NCBI GenBank assembly: GCA_938009055.1
Contig: CALLIO010000109.1
Span: 1-24,845 of the forward strand
Direction: 5' to 3'
From: an uncultured Altererythrobacter sp.
GTDB taxonomy: Bacteria; Pseudomonadota; Alphaproteobacteria; Sphingomonadales; Sphingomonadaceae
Length of the DNA: 24,845 bases
Shown here: in pieces, positions 1 through 8,132 of the stretch
Position numbering within the stretch: position 1 is the first letter of the stretch
Layout: each line of letters starts with the position of its first letter
Program-made: the position numbers and the translations under genes
Notes under the pieces: generated by a model
Seen by the model: the letters and a program-made list of their open reading frames with translations, nothing else
Told to the model about the DNA's origin: nothing
Databases searched by the model: none

Positions 1-718
1 CGCGCAAGGAGTTGCATGGGCCGCGCGGCGTTTGGGCATAGAGGCGACGATTGTGATGCCGCGCGATGCCCCGAAAGTGAAACTGGAGGCGACTTCAGCT
101 TTGGGTGCTGAGATCGTGCTTTACGACCGCCCCGGAGAAGACCGCGATGCGGTTGCAGCACGCCTTATCAGAGAAAGCGGGGCCGCGCTCGTTCATGCCT
201 TTGGCGATGCCCGCGTGATCGAAGGGCAAGGCAGCGCAGGGATAGAAATCACAGAGCAACTCGGCCGCGAACCAACACGCATCATCGCATGCTGCGGAGG
301 TGGTGGATTGGCAGCGGGCCTCGCGCTTGCCTGCCCAGATGGTGCCATCGTTCCGGTCGAGCCGGTTGGATGGGACATGGTCGGCCAAGCGCTGAAGGTG
401 GGCAAACTCGTCAATGCCAGTGACGATGCGCCCAAGACGATTTGCGACGCGCTCCAGCCCATAGCGACCAAGCCGGTCAACCTTGGCGTTTTGCAAGGGC
501 GCAGCGACCCCGGCGTGACGGTTACAGATGAAGAAGTGCGCGCAGCCCAACGCTTTGCCTTTTCGCAATTGCGGCTAGTCGTCGAACCGGGCGGCGCGGC
601 GGCGCTTGCAGCAGCATTGGCCGGTAAGGTCGCCGTTGACGAAGGCACTGTCATAATGCTCACCGGTGGCAACACTGATCCTGAGCAATTTGCCGCAACC
701 ATCAGCTCTGTCAATTAG
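1..718 (+). CDS. Threonine/serine dehydratase, PLP-dependent (5' end missing)
   Basis: The reading frame is open from base 2, so the gene begins before the window. The first visible residues, AQGVAWAARRLGIEA, match the region after the PLP-lysine domain in fold-type II threonine/serine dehydratases (deamination of Thr to 2-oxobutyrate, or Ser to pyruvate). CCGGGGLAAG is the glycine-rich loop that holds the PLP phosphate, and LTGGNTD near the C-terminus is the usual residue group contacting the pyridine ring. The protein ends just after the catalytic domain with no ACT-like regulatory domain. It therefore resembles the short catabolic dehydratases, or serine racemase/hydroxyaspartate ammonia-lyase relatives, rather than biosynthetic IlvA. 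Which of these substrates it uses cannot be decided here. Confidence 0.88.
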   Translation, partial: AQGVAWAARRLGIEATIVMPRDAPKVKLEATSALGAEIVLYDRPGEDRDAVAARLIRESGAALVHAFGDARVIEGQGSAGIEITEQLGREPTRIIACCGGGGLAAGLALACPDGAIVPVEPVGWDMVGQALKVGKLVNASDDAPKTICDALQPIATKPVNLGVLQGRSDPGVTVTDEEVRAAQRFAFSQLRLVVEPGGAAALAAALAGKVAVDEGTVIMLTGGNTDPEQFAATISSVN

Positions 719-725
719 GTTGCAT

Positions 726-731
726 TTGACA
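726..731 (+). promoter_or_regulatory. Possible -35 element of the MAPEG gene pair
   Basis: A perfect TTGACA lies 48 nt before the first MAPEG start codon. The sequence 17 nt further on (CAGGTT) is a poor -10, so only the -35 half is visible. The position, just after the dehydratase stop codon, would let the MAPEG pair be transcribed separately. Confidence 0.3.
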
Positions 732-779
732 ATCGAGCGCGCGCGCCGCAGGTTCGCCTGCAATTGAGGGGAAACAATC

Positions 780-1229
780 ATGCAAGCACAAATGCTCGCT
801 CCAGCCGCCGTATTGGTCGCGTGGACACTCATCATGTTGTTCTGGATGGCGGGCACCCGCCTACCCGCAGCAGCTAAGGCTGGCACGGATATTGGCGCCA
901 GCGTTGGTGGTCGCGGGCAAGACCTTGAAGGGGTCATCGCTGACAAGATCAATTGGAAAGCACACAACCTCACCCATTTGCACGAGCAGCCGACGCTGTT
1001 TTATGCCGTGGTCGTAATTATCGCGCTAATGGGCGCAAGCGCTGGGGACACTTTGGCAGCGTGGATTTATGTTGGCCTGCGGATCATGCATTCGCTGTGG
1101 CAATCGCTCGTCAACAAGGTTTCGGTGCGCTTTGTTTTGTTCCTTGCGAGCACATTTGCGCTTATCTATCTCACCTATCGCGCTGTTGCGCTGACACTTT
1201 TTGCTGATCCAGGAGCGATTCCATCATGA
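780..1229 (+). CDS. MAPEG family membrane protein (first of a pair)
   Basis: This 149-residue protein has about four hydrophobic segments, as in the MAPEG family (membrane-associated proteins in eicosanoid and glutathione metabolism). The segment NWKAHNLTHLHEQPTLFYA followed by WIYVGLRIMHSL carries the usual conserved E-x-P, Y-x-x-x-R and N/Q-type residues. Bacterial members are inner-membrane proteins. Some have glutathione transferase or peroxidase activity, but most have no known substrate. The ATG is preceded by GAGGGG 8-9 nt upstream. The last four bases overlap the next gene (ATGA), so the two are translationally coupled. No substrate can be assigned from sequence. Confidence 0.85.
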   Translation: MQAQMLAPAAVLVAWTLIMLFWMAGTRLPAAAKAGTDIGASVGGRGQDLEGVIADKINWKAHNLTHLHEQPTLFYAVVVIIALMGASAGDTLAAWIYVGLRIMHSLWQSLVNKVSVRFVLFLASTFALIYLTYRAVALTLFADPGAIPS

Positions 1230-1663
1230 ATGAAGGCATGCAAATTTTGGGGCCTGTTGTCGGCCTGACGATCTGGACGATGATTATGTGGGCGTGGATG
1301 TATGCCACGCGCATCCCCGCGATGCAGAAATCGCCTGATGTAGACACGTCCAATCTGACCGGTACGACGGGTGCCAGCCTGCGCGCCGCGCTGCCCGACA
1401 ACGTCAATTGGAAGGCGGACAATTACAACCATCTTCACGAACAACCTACGGTCTTTTACGCCATCGCGATCACCCTTGCGCTGCTCGGTCTGGGCGATGG
1501 GCTGAACGCTTTATTAGGCTGGATTTATGTTGGCCTGCGCGTGGCGCACAGTCTGGTCCAAGCCACCGCAAATAAGGTGATGGTGCGCTTCGTATTGTTT
1601 GCCATGTCCAGCGTAGTTCTCATCGCGTTGATTGTTCACGCGGCGATGGCCGTCTTCCACTAG
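1226..1663 (+). CDS. MAPEG family membrane protein (second of a pair)
   Basis: This 145-residue protein is a paralogue of the preceding one. It shares the blocks NWKAxNxxHLHEQPTxFYA and WIYVGLRxxHSL, the same membrane layout and the same length. Its start codon overlaps the stop of the first gene as ATGA, with AGGAG about 10 nt upstream inside the first gene. A tandem duplication followed by divergence is the simplest origin. MAPEG enzymes are trimers, so a mixed trimer is conceivable, but nothing in the sequence shows it. The gene ends 11 nt before the convergent end of trxB. Confidence 0.85.
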   Translation: MNEGMQILGPVVGLTIWTMIMWAWMYATRIPAMQKSPDVDTSNLTGTTGASLRAALPDNVNWKADNYNHLHEQPTVFYAIAITLALLGLGDGLNALLGWIYVGLRVAHSLVQATANKVMVRFVLFAMSSVVLIALIVHAAMAVFH

Positions 1664-1674
1664 AACGAGATGTA

Positions 1675-2673
1675 TTACTCGGCGGCTTCTGTTTGGGGAG
1701 CCGCCGTATCAGCCTCGTCGCCCGCTTCATCGAAAACGAGCGTGGCGAGGAACTTCTCAGCGTCCAGCGCAGCCATGCAGCCTACGCCAGCTGCTGTTAC
1801 CGCTTGGCGATAGACATGGTCCATCACATCGCCTGCTGCGAAGACACCGGGAATGGCCGTCTTGGGCGTGCCGGGTTCGGTAACCAGATAACCGCCACCG
1901 TCCATCTCTAGCTTGCCCTTGAACAATTCTGTCGCAGGGGCATGGCCGATCGCAACGAAGGCACCATCAACCTCGAGTGTCGATGTCTCGCCAGTCTTGG
2001 TATCCTTAAGCACCAGATGGCCCAAAGTCCCATTCTCGCCCGCTTCAAAACTTTCGACCGTCTTGTTCCATAGGGGTGTGATCTTGTCAGAGGCCATCAA
2101 ACGATTTTCGAGAATCTTCTCGGAACGCAGCTCGGCACGCCGGTGGATCAGCGTAACATCATCGGAATGGTTGGTGAGGTAAAGCGCCTCTTCCACTGCC
2201 GTATTGCCCCCGCCGATTACAGCAACCTTCTTGCCGCGGAAGAAGAAACCATCGCAGGTTGCGCAGGCTGACACGCCCTTACCCCCAAGCTCCTGTTCGC
2301 CGGGAACGCCGAGCCATTTGGCCTGTGCGCCGGTCGCGATCACCACGCTGTCGGCAATATACTCATCACCGCTATCGCCAACCGCGCGGAAAGGAGAGCC
2401 ACCTTCCAGATCGACATCGACAATCGTGTCCCAGATCATCTTGGTGCCGACATGCTCGGCCTGCGCCTTCATCTCTTCCATCAGCCACGGCCCTTGGATC
2501 ACGTCGCGAAAGCCCGGATAGTTCTCGACCTCAGTGGTGATCGTCAGCTGACCGCCTGGTTGGATACCCTGCACCACAATCGGCTCGAGCATGGCGCGCG
2601 CGCCATAAATCGCCGCGCTGTATCCAGCGGGGCCAGATCCGATGATGAGCATTTTGGTGCGATGGGTCGCCAT
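1675..2673 (-). CDS. trxB: Thioredoxin-disulfide reductase
   Basis: TrxB is an NADPH- and FAD-dependent cytoplasmic enzyme that reduces thioredoxin. From the chosen start the protein has 332 residues, near the usual 310-330. GSGPAG (residues 12-17) binds FAD, CATC (137-140) is the redox-active disulfide, VIGGGNTAVEEA just after it is the NADPH site, and GVFAAGDV near the end is the second FAD contact. The ATG at 2673 starts MATHRTKMLIIGSG, the normal position relative to the FAD fold. An ATG 45 nt further upstream would add 15 residues of no family character. The acidic, alanine-rich tail after about residue 310 is slightly longer than in many homologues. The gene lies 67 nt downstream of the phosphatase gene on the same strand. 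Confidence 0.95.
   Translation of the reverse strand: MATHRTKMLIIGSGPAGYSAAIYGARAMLEPIVVQGIQPGGQLTITTEVENYPGFRDVIQGPWLMEEMKAQAEHVGTKMIWDTIVDVDLEGGSPFRAVGDSGDEYIADSVVIATGAQAKWLGVPGEQELGGKGVSACATCDGFFFRGKKVAVIGGGNTAVEEALYLTNHSDDVTLIHRRAELRSEKILENRLMASDKITPLWNKTVESFEAGENGTLGHLVLKDTKTGETSTLEVDGAFVAIGHAPATELFKGKLEMDGGGYLVTEPGTPKTAIPGVFAAGDVMDHVYRQAVTAAGVGCMAALDAEKFLATLVFDEAGDEADTAAPQTEAAE
1680..1706. terminator. Inverted repeat at the MAPEG/trxB convergence
   Basis: Perfect 8-nt arms CGGCGGCT and AGCCGCCG are separated by an 11-nt loop, 16 nt after the second MAPEG stop codon and inside the 3' end of trxB. The position suits a terminator hairpin for the plus-strand pair, but no T-run follows, so an intrinsic terminator is not proven. 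It could be ordinary coding sequence. Confidence 0.3.
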
Positions 2674-2740
2674 GGCGGTTGTATCTTTCGTCAGTGCTAA
2701 ATTCGTCTTACCTCCCATATGGGAAGCGAAGGCGCATTTG

Positions 2741-3520
2741 TCACCCGATCAGCTTTTGCCGAAGCGTGTCTTGCACAGCCTCATCCACACCTAATGTGCC
2801 AGAGATGTAATCATCCAGCGAACCGTGGATGCGCTCTACCTCTGCCCAAAAGTTACTGAGGTAGTCGGGATGCACTTCAAGCAATGCCTTTACAGCGCCG
2901 TCATCGAGCTTGCGATCATAGCGCGCCTCTAGCCCCGGCACAGCCTGATCGCGCAAAATCTGGATTGTTGGGGCTTCATTGGTGAGCATAAACTCGGCCA
3001 TCTGGTCACTGCGCGACACGCCCAAAATATGCTGCACCAGCATTACGGCCACGCCGGTGCGGTCTTTGCCCGCAAAGCAATGCACCAGGCTTGCCCCATC
3101 ACGCTCAGCCAGAGAATGAAGGTAGCGGTTGAACAGCTCCACCATCGCGGGGTTGTGAACCATGCGCGCATAGGTCGCGATCATCCGGTCATAAGCGAAT
3201 TGAGCAGTCGTAGTGCCCTCATCAATATCCATATGCGGAGGCATGTTGCTGGTCTCTCCGTCATAGAAGATCACCTTTGCTGAAAAGCGCTCGCCCCGCT
3301 TGCACGGATGGAGCGCTCGCTCGCCATTGCCGCGCAGATCAATCACCGTGCCAAGCTCCAGAGCATCGAGCGCGTTCAGGTCGGCATCGCTTGCGCCGAC
3401 ATGCTGCCCCGAACGGAACAATACGCCGGTTTTCACCGCAGCCCCGCCTGCCCCGGCATAGCCCCCGAAGTCGCGCAGATTGTGGATACCTTGGGTGGGA
3501 ATAAATGGATTTCGAATCAT
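2741..3520 (-). CDS. Tyrosine-protein phosphatase-like protein
   Basis: This 259-residue protein contains VHCFAGKDRTGVA, the HC(x)5R phosphatase loop, with nucleophile Cys148 and Arg154. NLRDFGGY near the N-terminus and VLFRSGQ are the other signatures of the bacterial tyrosine-phosphatase group (Y_phosphatase3 type), whose members act on phosphotyrosine or phosphoinositides. The family signature begins at MIRNPFIPTQGIHNLRDFGG, so the ATG at 3520 is preferred. A start 66 nt further upstream (3586), with a weak AGG before it, is possible and would give 281 residues. It has no signal peptide. It is divergent from a response regulator, but a functional link is not shown. The substrate is unknown. 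Confidence 0.85.
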   Translation of the reverse strand: MIRNPFIPTQGIHNLRDFGGYAGAGGAAVKTGVLFRSGQHVGASDADLNALDALELGTVIDLRGNGERALHPCKRGERFSAKVIFYDGETSNMPPHMDIDEGTTTAQFAYDRMIATYARMVHNPAMVELFNRYLHSLAERDGASLVHCFAGKDRTGVAVMLVQHILGVSRSDQMAEFMLTNEAPTIQILRDQAVPGLEARYDRKLDDGAVKALLEVHPDYLSNFWAEVERIHGSLDDYISGTLGVDEAVQDTLRQKLIG

Positions 3521-3679
3521 CGCAGGCACAGTGGCAGCGTGCTCCAATGGCGGCAACCGCGCATGGGCAGTTTCCCTAACTCGCATCCATACCTAGCGCG
3601 CGGGCAACCATTGCTTGATGCCGCAACCCTAGCCCTGATGTCGGACGGGAGGCGACCTGCGAGGAAAGGAGGCGCCCAT

Positions 3680-4141
3680 ATGGCGCATATTCTGATTGTC
3701 GATGACGATGTTATCATTGCTGAAGTGGCTTCCGAAGCCCTAATAAATGCAGGCCATGCCTGCGGCTGGGTAACGAGCGGGATGCAAGCGCTGCACGTGC
3801 TTAAGCACCGCCGGCCCGACGTCCTGCTGCTCGATCAGGACATGCCCGATATGACCGGCAGCCAAGTCTTGCGCCAATTGCGCAACTCGCCTGAATTTTA
3901 CGACATGCCGATCATCATGTTTAGCGCCATCGTTGGTCGCCGTGATGAAGAACTCGCTATGTTTGCCGGAGCGACCGATTATATCCGCAAGCCTTTCAAG
4001 CCGGATGAGCTCGCCTGGCGGATCGAACACGTGCTGGCTTCACGTGCAACGCGTCCCAAGCATAAGGAATTGCAGACGTTTTTGGAGGAAAGCTCGGGCC
4101 GCGCACCCTTGTCCAAACAATCAACGGTGCGCTTCCTTTGA
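3680..4141 (+). CDS. Single-domain response regulator (CheY-like receiver)
   Basis: This 153-residue protein is one receiver domain plus a short basic tail and no DNA-binding output domain. VDDD (residues 7-10) forms the acidic pocket, Asp52 in LLLDQDMPDMTG is the phosphorylation site, Ser82 in MFSA and Lys104 in IRKPF complete the receiver active site. The start is decided by a very strong AGGAAAGGAGG ending 7 nt before the ATG. The frame is open much further upstream, but that part overlaps the phosphatase gene on the other strand. No histidine kinase is adjacent, so the partner is unknown. Output is probably by protein-protein interaction or a phosphorelay. Confidence 0.9.
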   Translation: MAHILIVDDDVIIAEVASEALINAGHACGWVTSGMQALHVLKHRRPDVLLLDQDMPDMTGSQVLRQLRNSPEFYDMPIIMFSAIVGRRDEELAMFAGATDYIRKPFKPDELAWRIEHVLASRATRPKHKELQTFLEESSGRAPLSKQSTVRFL

Positions 4142-4146
4142 GCAAA

Positions 4147-4162
4147 AGCGCATTTATGCGCT
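4147..4162. terminator. Short hairpin between response regulator and otsA ends
   Basis: AGCGCA-TTTA-TGCGCT is a perfect 6-bp inverted repeat with a 4-nt loop at the meeting point of two convergent genes. The otsA stop codon lies in the loop. It could end transcripts from both sides, but there is no clear T-run on either strand. Confidence 0.3.
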
Positions 4163-5545
4163 CGCCAAATCCTCACAAAATTCCTTGGTCCACGCCTGCA
4201 CATTGTCATCGCGAATGGTGGCAATCATCGCCTGATAACGGCTCTTTCGTTCTGCCAATGGCATGTCGAGCGCGCTCAGAATCGCGTGGCTCAGATCATC
4301 GGGGCTATGCGGATTGACCATCACAGCGCCCTTCCCCTTGCACTCAAGCTGCTGGGCTGCCCCGGCAAAGCGTGACAGGATGAGAACGCCAGGATCTTCA
4401 GGGTCTTGAGCGGCGACATATTCCTTAGCGACAAGGTTCATTCCGTCGCGCAAAGGCGTGACCAGTCCGATCTTCGAAGCCCTGAAAAAGCCATAGAGCT
4501 CGGCATGGCTATAGCCGCGGTTCACATAGCGGATCGGCACCAGATCAACTTCGCTTCGCGCTCCGTTTATCTGCCCCGTTTTCTGCTCAAGCACCTCGCG
4601 GATATGCTGATAACTTTCAACATCTTCGCGGCTTGGCGGCGCAACTTGAATATAGACAAGATCGCGCACGCGCTCGGGATGCTGGTCAAAAAAGCGCCCG
4701 ATCCCGTCAATGCGCTCAGGCAGGCCCTTGGAATAGTCGAGCCGGTCAACCCCTATCATCGCGGTGCGGTTGCGAGTTGAAACCTCGAGTCGCTCAGCTG
4801 CTTTGGCTGCCTCTTCACCTTCGCCTTGCGCTTGAAAGTGATCCCAATCGATCCCAATAGGATAGGCTTTTGCCCGCACCGTTCGCCCATCAATGCTTAT
4901 CGTGCCACTTGTCTCGTCCACATCTGCACCCAATTCCTTGCGGCAGTAATGCAAGAAGCTTTCGAGCCATTCATTGTTCTGGAAACCCAGCAGATCATAG
5001 TCGAGCATCGTTCGCACGAGCCGCTCATGATAGGGGAGCGAGACAAACAAGCGCGTCGGCGGCCAGGGGATATGCAGGAAAAAGCCAATCCGATTTTTGA
5101 GCCCGCGTGCGCGCAACCGCTCGCCCAACGGAAGCAGATGATAATCATGGACCCAGACAAGGTCGTCCTTATCAATCAGCGGCTGCACGCTTTCAGCGAA
5201 ATTCTCATTGACCCGCTCATACCCCTTCCCTGTTTCGCGCTCATATTCGGTCAGGTCGAGGCGGTAATGGAACAGCGGCCACAAGGTCGAATTGGCATAG
5301 CCATTGTAATATTCGTCAATGTCGCGGGCGCTAAGGTCGATCGTAGCGGTGGTGACGCCATCTGCGCGCTGCATGTTGATGGTGCCGGTGCTGTCCTCGC
5401 TTTCCTGACCTGACCAACCAAACCACACGCCACCGCGATCCTTAAGCGCCGAATTGAGCGCGCCAGCCAGCCCGCCTTGCGCACCAGCAGCGCCGCGCGC
5501 TTTTGGCACTGCAACCCTATTCGAAATAACTACCAGGCGTCCTAT
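4154..5545 (-). CDS. otsA: Trehalose-6-phosphate synthase (start codon non-canonical)
   Basis: OtsA joins UDP-glucose and glucose-6-phosphate into trehalose-6-phosphate (GT20, cytoplasmic). WVHDYHLLPLGERLR, GFFLHIPWPP, VDRLDYSKGLPERI and DGMNLVAKEYVAAQ are all present. The conserved N-terminus, RLVVISNRVAVPK, is encoded in frame, but no ATG, GTG or TTG precedes it. The first upstream stop is a TGA only a few codons away. The codon aligning with Met1 of E. coli OtsA is ATA (5543-5545), which overlaps the stop of the preceding GH15 gene as ATAG. The first conventional start, GTG at 5509, would remove SNR with the Arg that contacts glucose-6-phosphate. I therefore place the start at ATA (463 residues). 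A sequencing error or a CTG/ATT start is possible. It is the last gene of the otsB-GH15-otsA operon. Confidence 0.9.
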   Translation of the reverse strand: MGRLVVISNRVAVPKARGAAGAQGGLAGALNSALKDRGGVWFGWSGQESEDSTGTINMQRADGVTTATIDLSARDIDEYYNGYANSTLWPLFHYRLDLTEYERETGKGYERVNENFAESVQPLIDKDDLVWVHDYHLLPLGERLRARGLKNRIGFFLHIPWPPTRLFVSLPYHERLVRTMLDYDLLGFQNNEWLESFLHYCRKELGADVDETSGTISIDGRTVRAKAYPIGIDWDHFQAQGEGEEAAKAAERLEVSTRNRTAMIGVDRLDYSKGLPERIDGIGRFFDQHPERVRDLVYIQVAPPSREDVESYQHIREVLEQKTGQINGARSEVDLVPIRYVNRGYSHAELYGFFRASKIGLVTPLRDGMNLVAKEYVAAQDPEDPGVLILSRFAGAAQQLECKGKGAVMVNPHSPDDLSHAILSALDMPLAERKSRYQAMIATIRDDNVQAWTKEFCEDLASA

Positions 5546-7356
5546 CGTACATCACTCCACAGCTTGGACAGGAGACCAGCGCAATTGATAACGCCAACCA
5601 GCGAGTAGGTTTGCGGAAAATTGCCCCAAAGCTCCCCTGTCTCAAAGTCGAGGTCTTCGCTCAGCATTCCCGACTGTGTGGTATGGCTTAGCATGGTCTC
5701 GAACAGTTTGCGCGCTTCAGCATCGCGGCCCGCCAGATGAAGCGCCTCGATCAGCCAGAAGGTGCATACGTTGAACGCGGTCTCGGGCGCGCCGAAGTCG
5801 TCTTCCGCTGCATAACGCAGCATGTGATCGCCGCGCCGCAGCTCTTTTTCCATCGCTTTGAAGGTCGATAGGAAACGCGGGTTGTCGGGCGATAAGAAGC
5901 GCAGCTCGACCATTTGCAGCAAGCTTGCATCGAGATAATCGCTCTCGAAGCTGGCGCCGTAGTGGCCACCATCCTCGCCATTCTTCACCCACGCCTCTGT
6001 CTCGATCTTGTCGCGGATCGCATCGGCGCGCTCGCGCCACAGCTTAGCTCTATCCGGTTTGTCTATTGAGTAGGCAACATTGGCCAGCCTGTCGCACGCC
6101 GCCCAGCACATGACGGCTGAGTAGGTGTGCACTTCTTGCCGTGTGCGAAACTCCCAAAGGCCAGCATCGGGCTGATCGTGCATTGCCCAAGCCATCTCGC
6201 CCACTTGCTCAAGGCTTTCAAAATCGTGCTCATCCGCCATCCGCAGCAAGCGCTTGTCGAGGAAACCTTGCGCAGTTGGCAGCACAATCTGGCCATAACA
6301 ATCATGCTGGACCTGCTTGTAGGCCGCATTGCCGCGCCGCACCGGCCCCATTCCGCGATAGCCCGCCAGATGCGCTGCCGTCACTTCGTCAAGTTCACTT
6401 TCGCCCATGACCGAATAGAGCGGCTGGATCTGCCCTCCTTTCGCCCCGTCAACAATATTGCGCAGGTAAGCGAGGTATTTCTCCAGCACATCCAGAGCGC
6501 CAAGCCGGTTGAGAGCTTGGACCGTGTAATAGCTGTCTCTGATCCAGCAATAACGATAATCCCAATTGCGCTCTGAATGCGCAGCTTCGGGAATTGACGT
6601 TGTCAGCGCCGCGACAATCGCGCCGGTCTCCTCGTGCTGGCAAAGCTTGAGGGCTATCGCGCAGCGGATCACTTCATCCTGCCACTCGAGCGGGATATGC
6701 AATCCGCGCGTCCAATGGGTCCAATATTTCGCTGTTTGCGCTTCCATTCGCCGCACTTCGGATCGGACATTGCCGACAAAAGGTTCATCGGGGCCCAAGA
6801 AGAAATGCTGGTCGCTCTCGATACGGTAAGTCTGGCTTTCAAGAACATATCCGACCGGCGCATCCGTGCTGAGGCGAAGCGCTTGCGAGCCGACCAGATA
6901 GCGGATGTGGTTGGTGCCATTGGTCGTCTCGGCCAAATGCGCGCCGTAGCCGCTCATGGGATGGAGCACGACTTTAAGCCGCGGCGTTCCTGCAACCGGG
7001 CGGACGATCCGGGCATAAGCAACCGGGCGATACATCCGCCCCGTGCGTTCGAAGCGAGGGCAGAAATCATGGATCTCAACAGCAGAGCCATCGTCCGCCT
7101 CAAGCCGCGTGACGAGAATCGGTGTGTTGCGAACATAATGCTGGCTGGCGCTGACTTGCCCTTCCAGTTCGAAACGCCAAACGCCGGCATCGCTGGCATC
7201 GCCATTAAGCAGCGAACAAAACACCGGGTCGCCATCGACGCGCGGCACGCAGCCCCAAACGAGGCCGCCGGTCTTATCGATCAAGCCAGAAACCTGACAA
7301 TTGCCGATCGGCCACAAATCAAGATTGGGTCCGGCAGCAAGCGAATTTGTCGTCAT
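5542..7356 (-). CDS. Glycoside hydrolase family 15 protein (glucoamylase/trehalase type)
   Basis: The 604-residue protein has an N-terminal beta-rich domain (about 1-230) and an (alpha/alpha)6-barrel. RNWDYRYCWIRDS (263-275) is the GH15 hallmark. Glu402 in GLWEFR lines up with the general acid, and SEDLDFETGELWGNFPQTYS (566-585) carries the catalytic base Glu567. GH15 enzymes release glucose from alpha-glucans, and some bacterial members are trehalases. Its place between otsB and otsA suggests trehalose or a related disaccharide as substrate, which is an inference. The start at 7356 is chosen because it overlaps the otsB stop as ATGA and has GGAG 6 nt upstream. A start 15 nt earlier would lie deeper inside otsB. 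No signal peptide is seen, so it is cytoplasmic. Confidence 0.9.
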   Translation of the reverse strand: MTTNSLAAGPNLDLWPIGNCQVSGLIDKTGGLVWGCVPRVDGDPVFCSLLNGDASDAGVWRFELEGQVSASQHYVRNTPILVTRLEADDGSAVEIHDFCPRFERTGRMYRPVAYARIVRPVAGTPRLKVVLHPMSGYGAHLAETTNGTNHIRYLVGSQALRLSTDAPVGYVLESQTYRIESDQHFFLGPDEPFVGNVRSEVRRMEAQTAKYWTHWTRGLHIPLEWQDEVIRCAIALKLCQHEETGAIVAALTTSIPEAAHSERNWDYRYCWIRDSYYTVQALNRLGALDVLEKYLAYLRNIVDGAKGGQIQPLYSVMGESELDEVTAAHLAGYRGMGPVRRGNAAYKQVQHDCYGQIVLPTAQGFLDKRLLRMADEHDFESLEQVGEMAWAMHDQPDAGLWEFRTRQEVHTYSAVMCWAACDRLANVAYSIDKPDRAKLWRERADAIRDKIETEAWVKNGEDGGHYGASFESDYLDASLLQMVELRFLSPDNPRFLSTFKAMEKELRRGDHMLRYAAEDDFGAPETAFNVCTFWLIEALHLAGRDAEARKLFETMLSHTTQSGMLSEDLDFETGELWGNFPQTYSLVGVINCAGLLSKLWSDVR

Positions 7357-8096
7357 ACTAACTCCAGCCATTGGTGAACATCTGCCACGCCCTTAAGAAC
7401 ATAGCGAGCCTTGCTTTCACGGGTTCCGACAAGAATGCCGTCACCGCCCAGCTTAGCGCACGCCGCAAATCCGTCTTCATCTGTAACATCATCACCGATG
7501 AAGAAGGGCCGCGAACCAAGGAAAGGCTTTGTTTCCATAAAGGCGCGCACTGCGCTGCCCTTATTCGCCCCGCGCGCGACAAGCTCGACCACGCATTTTC
7601 CGAGCTTAACCTCCAGCCCATGCGTTTGCGCAATCTGGGCGGCGAAAGCGCGTGCCTCGTCCTCTTTATCCGGAACGCTGCGGTAATGAAGTGCAGCGCC
7701 GTGCGATTTTGTCTCCAAATCAATGTTGTGGGTCAATGCAAAAGTGGCCAATTCTGAAGTGACCGCGGTCTCTATGCCGTCAGGCTTTGCGCCCAACACG
7801 CTGCCATCGGCCAGTCTTTTTTCTGCACCATGAGAACCGGCAACGGCAACGCTTAGCGGCCCCAAATGCTGCTCAAGATCATCAATCGAGCGCCCACTCA
7901 CCAAAGCCAAGCGCCCATCCAATCGCTGAGCCAGCCCTTTAAGCGCAAGCGCCAAACCGGGATGCACTTCAATCGCATCAGGCTTTGCAGCCAGGTCGAC
8001 CAACGTGCCGTCAAAATCAAGGAATAGCGCCGTGGCTCCATCGCGCAGCAATGCAGCCATTTCCGGCGGATCAGGAAGCCTTGTGGTGGAACCCAT
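7353..8096 (-). CDS. otsB: Trehalose-6-phosphate phosphatase
   Basis: OtsB removes the phosphate from trehalose-6-phosphate, the step after OtsA. At 247 residues it has the HAD-superfamily pattern: FLDFDGTLVD near residue 30 (nucleophile Asp and general-acid Asp), LVSGRS as motif II, GANKGSAV with the motif III lysine, and FIGDDVTDEDGF as motif IV. The ATG at 8096 is preferred. A TTG 21 nt upstream is also in frame, but neither has a strong ribosome-binding site. It is the first gene of the trehalose operon, and its TGA overlaps the GH15 ATG. The 111 bp before it contain a possible promoter. Confidence 0.93.
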   Translation of the reverse strand: MGSTTRLPDPPEMAALLRDGATALFLDFDGTLVDLAAKPDAIEVHPGLALALKGLAQRLDGRLALVSGRSIDDLEQHLGPLSVAVAGSHGAEKRLADGSVLGAKPDGIETAVTSELATFALTHNIDLETKSHGAALHYRSVPDKEDEARAFAAQIAQTHGLEVKLGKCVVELVARGANKGSAVRAFMETKPFLGSRPFFIGDDVTDEDGFAACAKLGGDGILVGTRESKARYVLKGVADVHQWLELV

Positions 8097-8104
8097 AGAT
8101 CCAA

Positions 8105-8132
8105 GGCATAGGGCCAATCATACATCCGTCAA
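8105..8132 (-). promoter_or_regulatory. Candidate otsB promoter, possibly giving a nearly leaderless mRNA
   Basis: On the minus strand TTGACG (8127-8132) is followed after 16 nt by TATGCC (8105-8110). Transcription from it would begin within a few bases of the otsB ATG at 8096, which fits the absence of a good ribosome-binding site. No match to the GGAAC/CGTT general-stress sigma motif was seen here. Confidence 0.25.

Noticed and set aside
3308..3679. Upstream in-frame extension of the response regulator
   Set aside because: It lies over the conserved phosphatase gene on the other strand, and a strong AGGAAAGGAGG marks the ATG at 3680.
5509..5553. ATG out of frame at the GH15/otsA junction (GATGTACGATAG)
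   Set aside because: It opens a frame of only 11 codons and does not encode the OtsA N-terminus.
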